Below are positions 62,401 through 64,000 of a stretch of DNA of 64,000 nucleotides, one piece after another (position 1 is the first letter of the stretch; each line of letters opens with the position of its first letter). The notes below the pieces were generated by a model. It was not told the DNA's origin and searched no databases. It saw only the letters and a program-made list of their open reading frames with translations. Both the position numbers and the translations under genes were made by a program. This stretch comes from Onchidella celtica (lineage: Eukaryota > Mollusca > Gastropoda > Systellommatophora > Onchidiidae): NCBI GenBank assembly GCA_963931925.1, contig OZ007570.1:67336714-67400713 (forward strand), in the 5' to 3' direction.

Positions 62401-63742
62401 ATCCAGTGATTAACAAAGACGAAGAAGACTTGACTACGCCCAGAAGCTAGTTTGAGCATAGCCTGTATTCGCCGAAGTGGCGCCGCAGACAGCAAAATAA
62501 TTTAAGAATAATTTACTCTATGCACAGCAACAGCTATCAAAGCATAATAATGTATAGTCTAGATCTAGATATAACTGTGATCAAAATCAGTATAACGTTC
62601 TAAGAACATCAATTCACTTGATAGGTCGCCCGAACCTATACCGCCACGGCAGATAGCCACTTCTTCGAGATCGCTGCACATTGCTGTGTCAAAGAGATGC
62701 AAGTTAAGACTTTCTGCCATTTAATATTAATGGGTCTTTTTCGAGAAACTTTATGAGATGGTAGAATAACCAAATCTCTGGCTATGAATATGACAATGAA
62801 AACTTGCCGTTCAAATTATATTTTAAAAAATGGATGAAAAATATGAGTCTATAAGTCTGTTAGTATGAATGAATGGTATTTTCAGATTAGTTTGGCTTGT
62901 AAATTGCTGCATTCCTGTCCTGTTGACAAGAAGAGTCCGCTCTTTAGATTTTGCAGCGCCTAGCACCCGTTTCATTGTTTTAGTCCATGCATTTATAATT
63001 ATGTAAATACGATGTAGCGATACGTCCTATTAATAGGATGTTACCAGCTTAAATTCTGATTACACTCTGCAGAGGGCCACGCTTCGCCCCTGACTATAGT
63101 TTATATGTTCCAGTTGAGCTTTGAATCAGAGTTGTGATGTTTGTTATTGCCATCCTTGAAAGGTAATAAGTGAAAGAAATTGGATTGGTAAAACACAACA
63201 TTGTGATATCGGGCTTTTGCGCAGGCACAGGATCCACCAGTTTCCTCCCGTCTCCGTCTTTTCTTCGTGTCAGGAATTGGTAAAGGGCCACAAATGTTCT
63301 TTATTTCCATGAAATATTAATATTGTTCATCTCTGGGGCGTCCCATCCGCCACCGACCCCAACAAGGCGACACAGTATTCTTGGATGTTTGGATCCCCAG
63401 AGCTGCGCCAGGGCTACTCCGAAGACAGCATCTTAGGCCTTGATCCTGCCAGAATTGACCCAATTCTCGAACTGCCAAGGATTCAAGGCGTAGCCGATTA
63501 GATGGGATGAGCCATATCACCCTCTTGTCTCGAGGGATGGCCGGTTTGAAGTGGTGTGTTGCTGGAGAGCAGTCCTCACACTCATCCACATCAACCACCA
63601 AAATCCTATTCTCCTCCATGGCAGGTCGACCCTCAAGGTTGTGCTCACACAGTGCGGAGTTCTGAGGTGGTTCTGCTGCTGCTAAGACGACAAAGGCACA
63701 GACGAAAGAGAAGCGGGACAGAAGACAAGCAAGAGAGGACAA
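56389..63742 (-). CDS. Secreted C-type lectin gene, five exons, 165 residues
   Basis: Minus-strand exons 63649-63742, 59676-59767, 58787-58877, 57852-57977 and 56389-56483 join in phase to 165 codons plus TAA. Residues 1-23 are a signal peptide (hydrophobic core FSFVCAFVVLAAA). One CTLD follows at about 37-165. Six cysteines at 37, 48, 65, 138, 154 and 162 fit the long-form pattern. The calcium/sugar site is QPD (128-130) with WND (149-151); QPD is the galactose-preferring type. Family markers WLGGTDVFHEGTWEWV and FTDWARGQPD are present. The length matches perlucin-like secreted lectins. It probably binds carbohydrates outside the cell in defence or biomineral matrix; that role is inference. 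Confidence 0.92.
57852..57977 (-). CDS. C-type lectin exon 4
   Basis: 126 nt, acceptor CTTTCTGTATAG, donor GTGAGTGCTG, phase 1 to 1. It encodes the CTLD core with WLGGTD, WEWVTD and the QPD site. Confidence 0.95.
58787..58877 (-). CDS. C-type lectin exon 3
   Basis: 91 nt, acceptor TCTTTCCACAG, donor GTAATA. It encodes IMCQVYGATLAEPRTSTLNS and WLKGQLRNKQ, the Cys-containing second helix of the fold. The donor is non-consensus at +4 to +6, but phase and homology support it. Confidence 0.88.
59676..59767 (-). CDS. C-type lectin exon 2
   Basis: 92 nt, acceptor TTGTTGTCATTCAG, donor GTGAGA. It encodes RGNQCHPGWFLYDGLCFGFG and SWGEAM, the N-terminal hairpin and first helix of a long-form CTLD. 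Confidence 0.92.
60708..60825 (+). repeat. Short repeat module, copy 2
   Basis: Shares CCCATTTGGGAAC and GTCGTCGCCACAGTGCAGC with 33071-33190. It is followed by (TG)n and a G-run at 60847-60858. Confidence 0.75.
60902..61165 (-). mobile_element. tRNA-derived SINE, copy 4
   Basis: On the minus strand a tRNA-like head (A-box region near 61130-61160, B-box GGATTCGAATCC near 61112) leads into the same body as the other copies, with shared blocks such as GATTTCCAACTGCCAAG and TCCGAGAAGACTAG on the plus strand. It lies in lectin intron 1. Confidence 0.88.
61590..61665 (+). repeat. Diverged inverted duplicate, left copy
   Basis: About 75 bp with CACTCTGATTCAAAGTTGAA resembles 63101-63178 on the opposite strand (ACTCTGATTCAAAG exact, the rest about 70 percent by eye). 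The two copies flank the hAT MITE. Confidence 0.6.
62180..63092. mobile_element. hAT-type MITE, 913 bp
   Basis: The ends are inverted repeats: CAGGGGCGAGGCGAGGC on the left and CAGGGGCGAAGCGTGGC on the reversed right end, two differences in 17. The flanks carry an exact 8-bp duplication, ACTATAGT, at 62172-62179 and 63093-63100. An 8-bp duplication and a CAGGG-type terminus indicate the hAT superfamily. No transposase frame is present inside. It lies in lectin intron 1. Confidence 0.85.
63649..63742 (-). CDS. C-type lectin exon 1, signal peptide
   Basis: ATG at 63742 opens MSSLACLLSRFSFVCAFVVL, with a likely cleavage after AAA at 21-23. The donor GTGAGC at 63643-63648 leaves phase 1, exactly what exon 2 needs. 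The frame stays open past the donor to 63317, but that extension has no recognisable domain. Confidence 0.8.
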
Positions 63743-64000
63743 TGGGTGTCACCCAAGGGCTGTCTTGAAGTGTCAGTCTCTCAGTGACAGCTCAGAGGGC
63801 TACAGATAATTTGAGACAAACTGGAAAAGCCTTGTGTGATATAATCTAAATTCAAAATGAAATTGCATGTACGGTGTTCTAAATTAAAGTGATTTTCCAC
63901 CAATAACTGCATATTGCACTATAATTAAAGATGGCAGTGGGAATACAAAATCTTGGTGAAAGTTTCACTTGACTTAAAACATTTAATAGATTTATCGTAA
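63743..64000 (-). promoter_or_regulatory. Upstream region of the lectin gene
   Basis: This 258-bp stretch precedes the lectin start codon. A TATA-like GATTATATCA (minus strand, 63838-63847) about 100 nt upstream of the ATG could place a start site near 63810. There is no other evidence. Confidence 0.3.

Noticed and set aside
63317-63648. Continuation of the signal-peptide ORF past 63648
   Set aside because: A GTGAGC donor in the phase needed by the lectin exon ends the exon earlier, and the extension has no recognised domain. A separate small secreted protein remains a lesser possibility.

Overview
The window reads as nuclear DNA of a multicellular animal. It is AT-rich, has small protein-coding exons separated by large introns, and is filled with retrotransposons, SINEs, DNA transposons and minisatellites. 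Two host genes could be rebuilt exon by exon from splice sites and reading phase. An armadillo-TIR protein, a secreted galactose-type C-type lectin and the tRNA-headed SINE together point to a marine lophotrochozoan, most likely a gastropod mollusc. The species assignment is inference.

Layout. 1-8548: a young Gypsy-superfamily LTR element on the minus strand whose left end lies outside the window. Its pol has integrase before reverse transcriptase, the Gmr1 arrangement, and a LINE tail sits in its leader. 10905-16640: a 26-bp minisatellite array split by a 2.65-kb DNA transposon with 30-bp terminal inverted repeats and a decayed transposase. 18450-18716: a SINE. 19200-43760: a nine-exon minus-strand ARM-TIR gene of about 403 codons. 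Its introns hold a second Gypsy element (20667-28107, itself carrying a CR1/Jockey-type LINE), two long SINE composites in inverted orientation, a 24-bp minisatellite, a LINE remnant and a full-length LINE with an intact 1075-residue ORF (38008-42110). 47000-49180: a decayed copy of an unnamed multicopy gene family. 56389-63742: a five-exon minus-strand C-type lectin gene of 165 residues. Its introns hold a tandem triplication, a SINE and a hAT-type MITE.

Both host genes are transcribed leftward and both are of kinds used in innate recognition: a cytosolic TIR effector or adaptor and a secreted lectin. Nothing in the sequence shows that they work together. Most of the window is nested mobile DNA, and several insertions can be ordered: the LINE after the SINE composite, a LINE after each Gypsy element, and the DNA transposon after the minisatellite.
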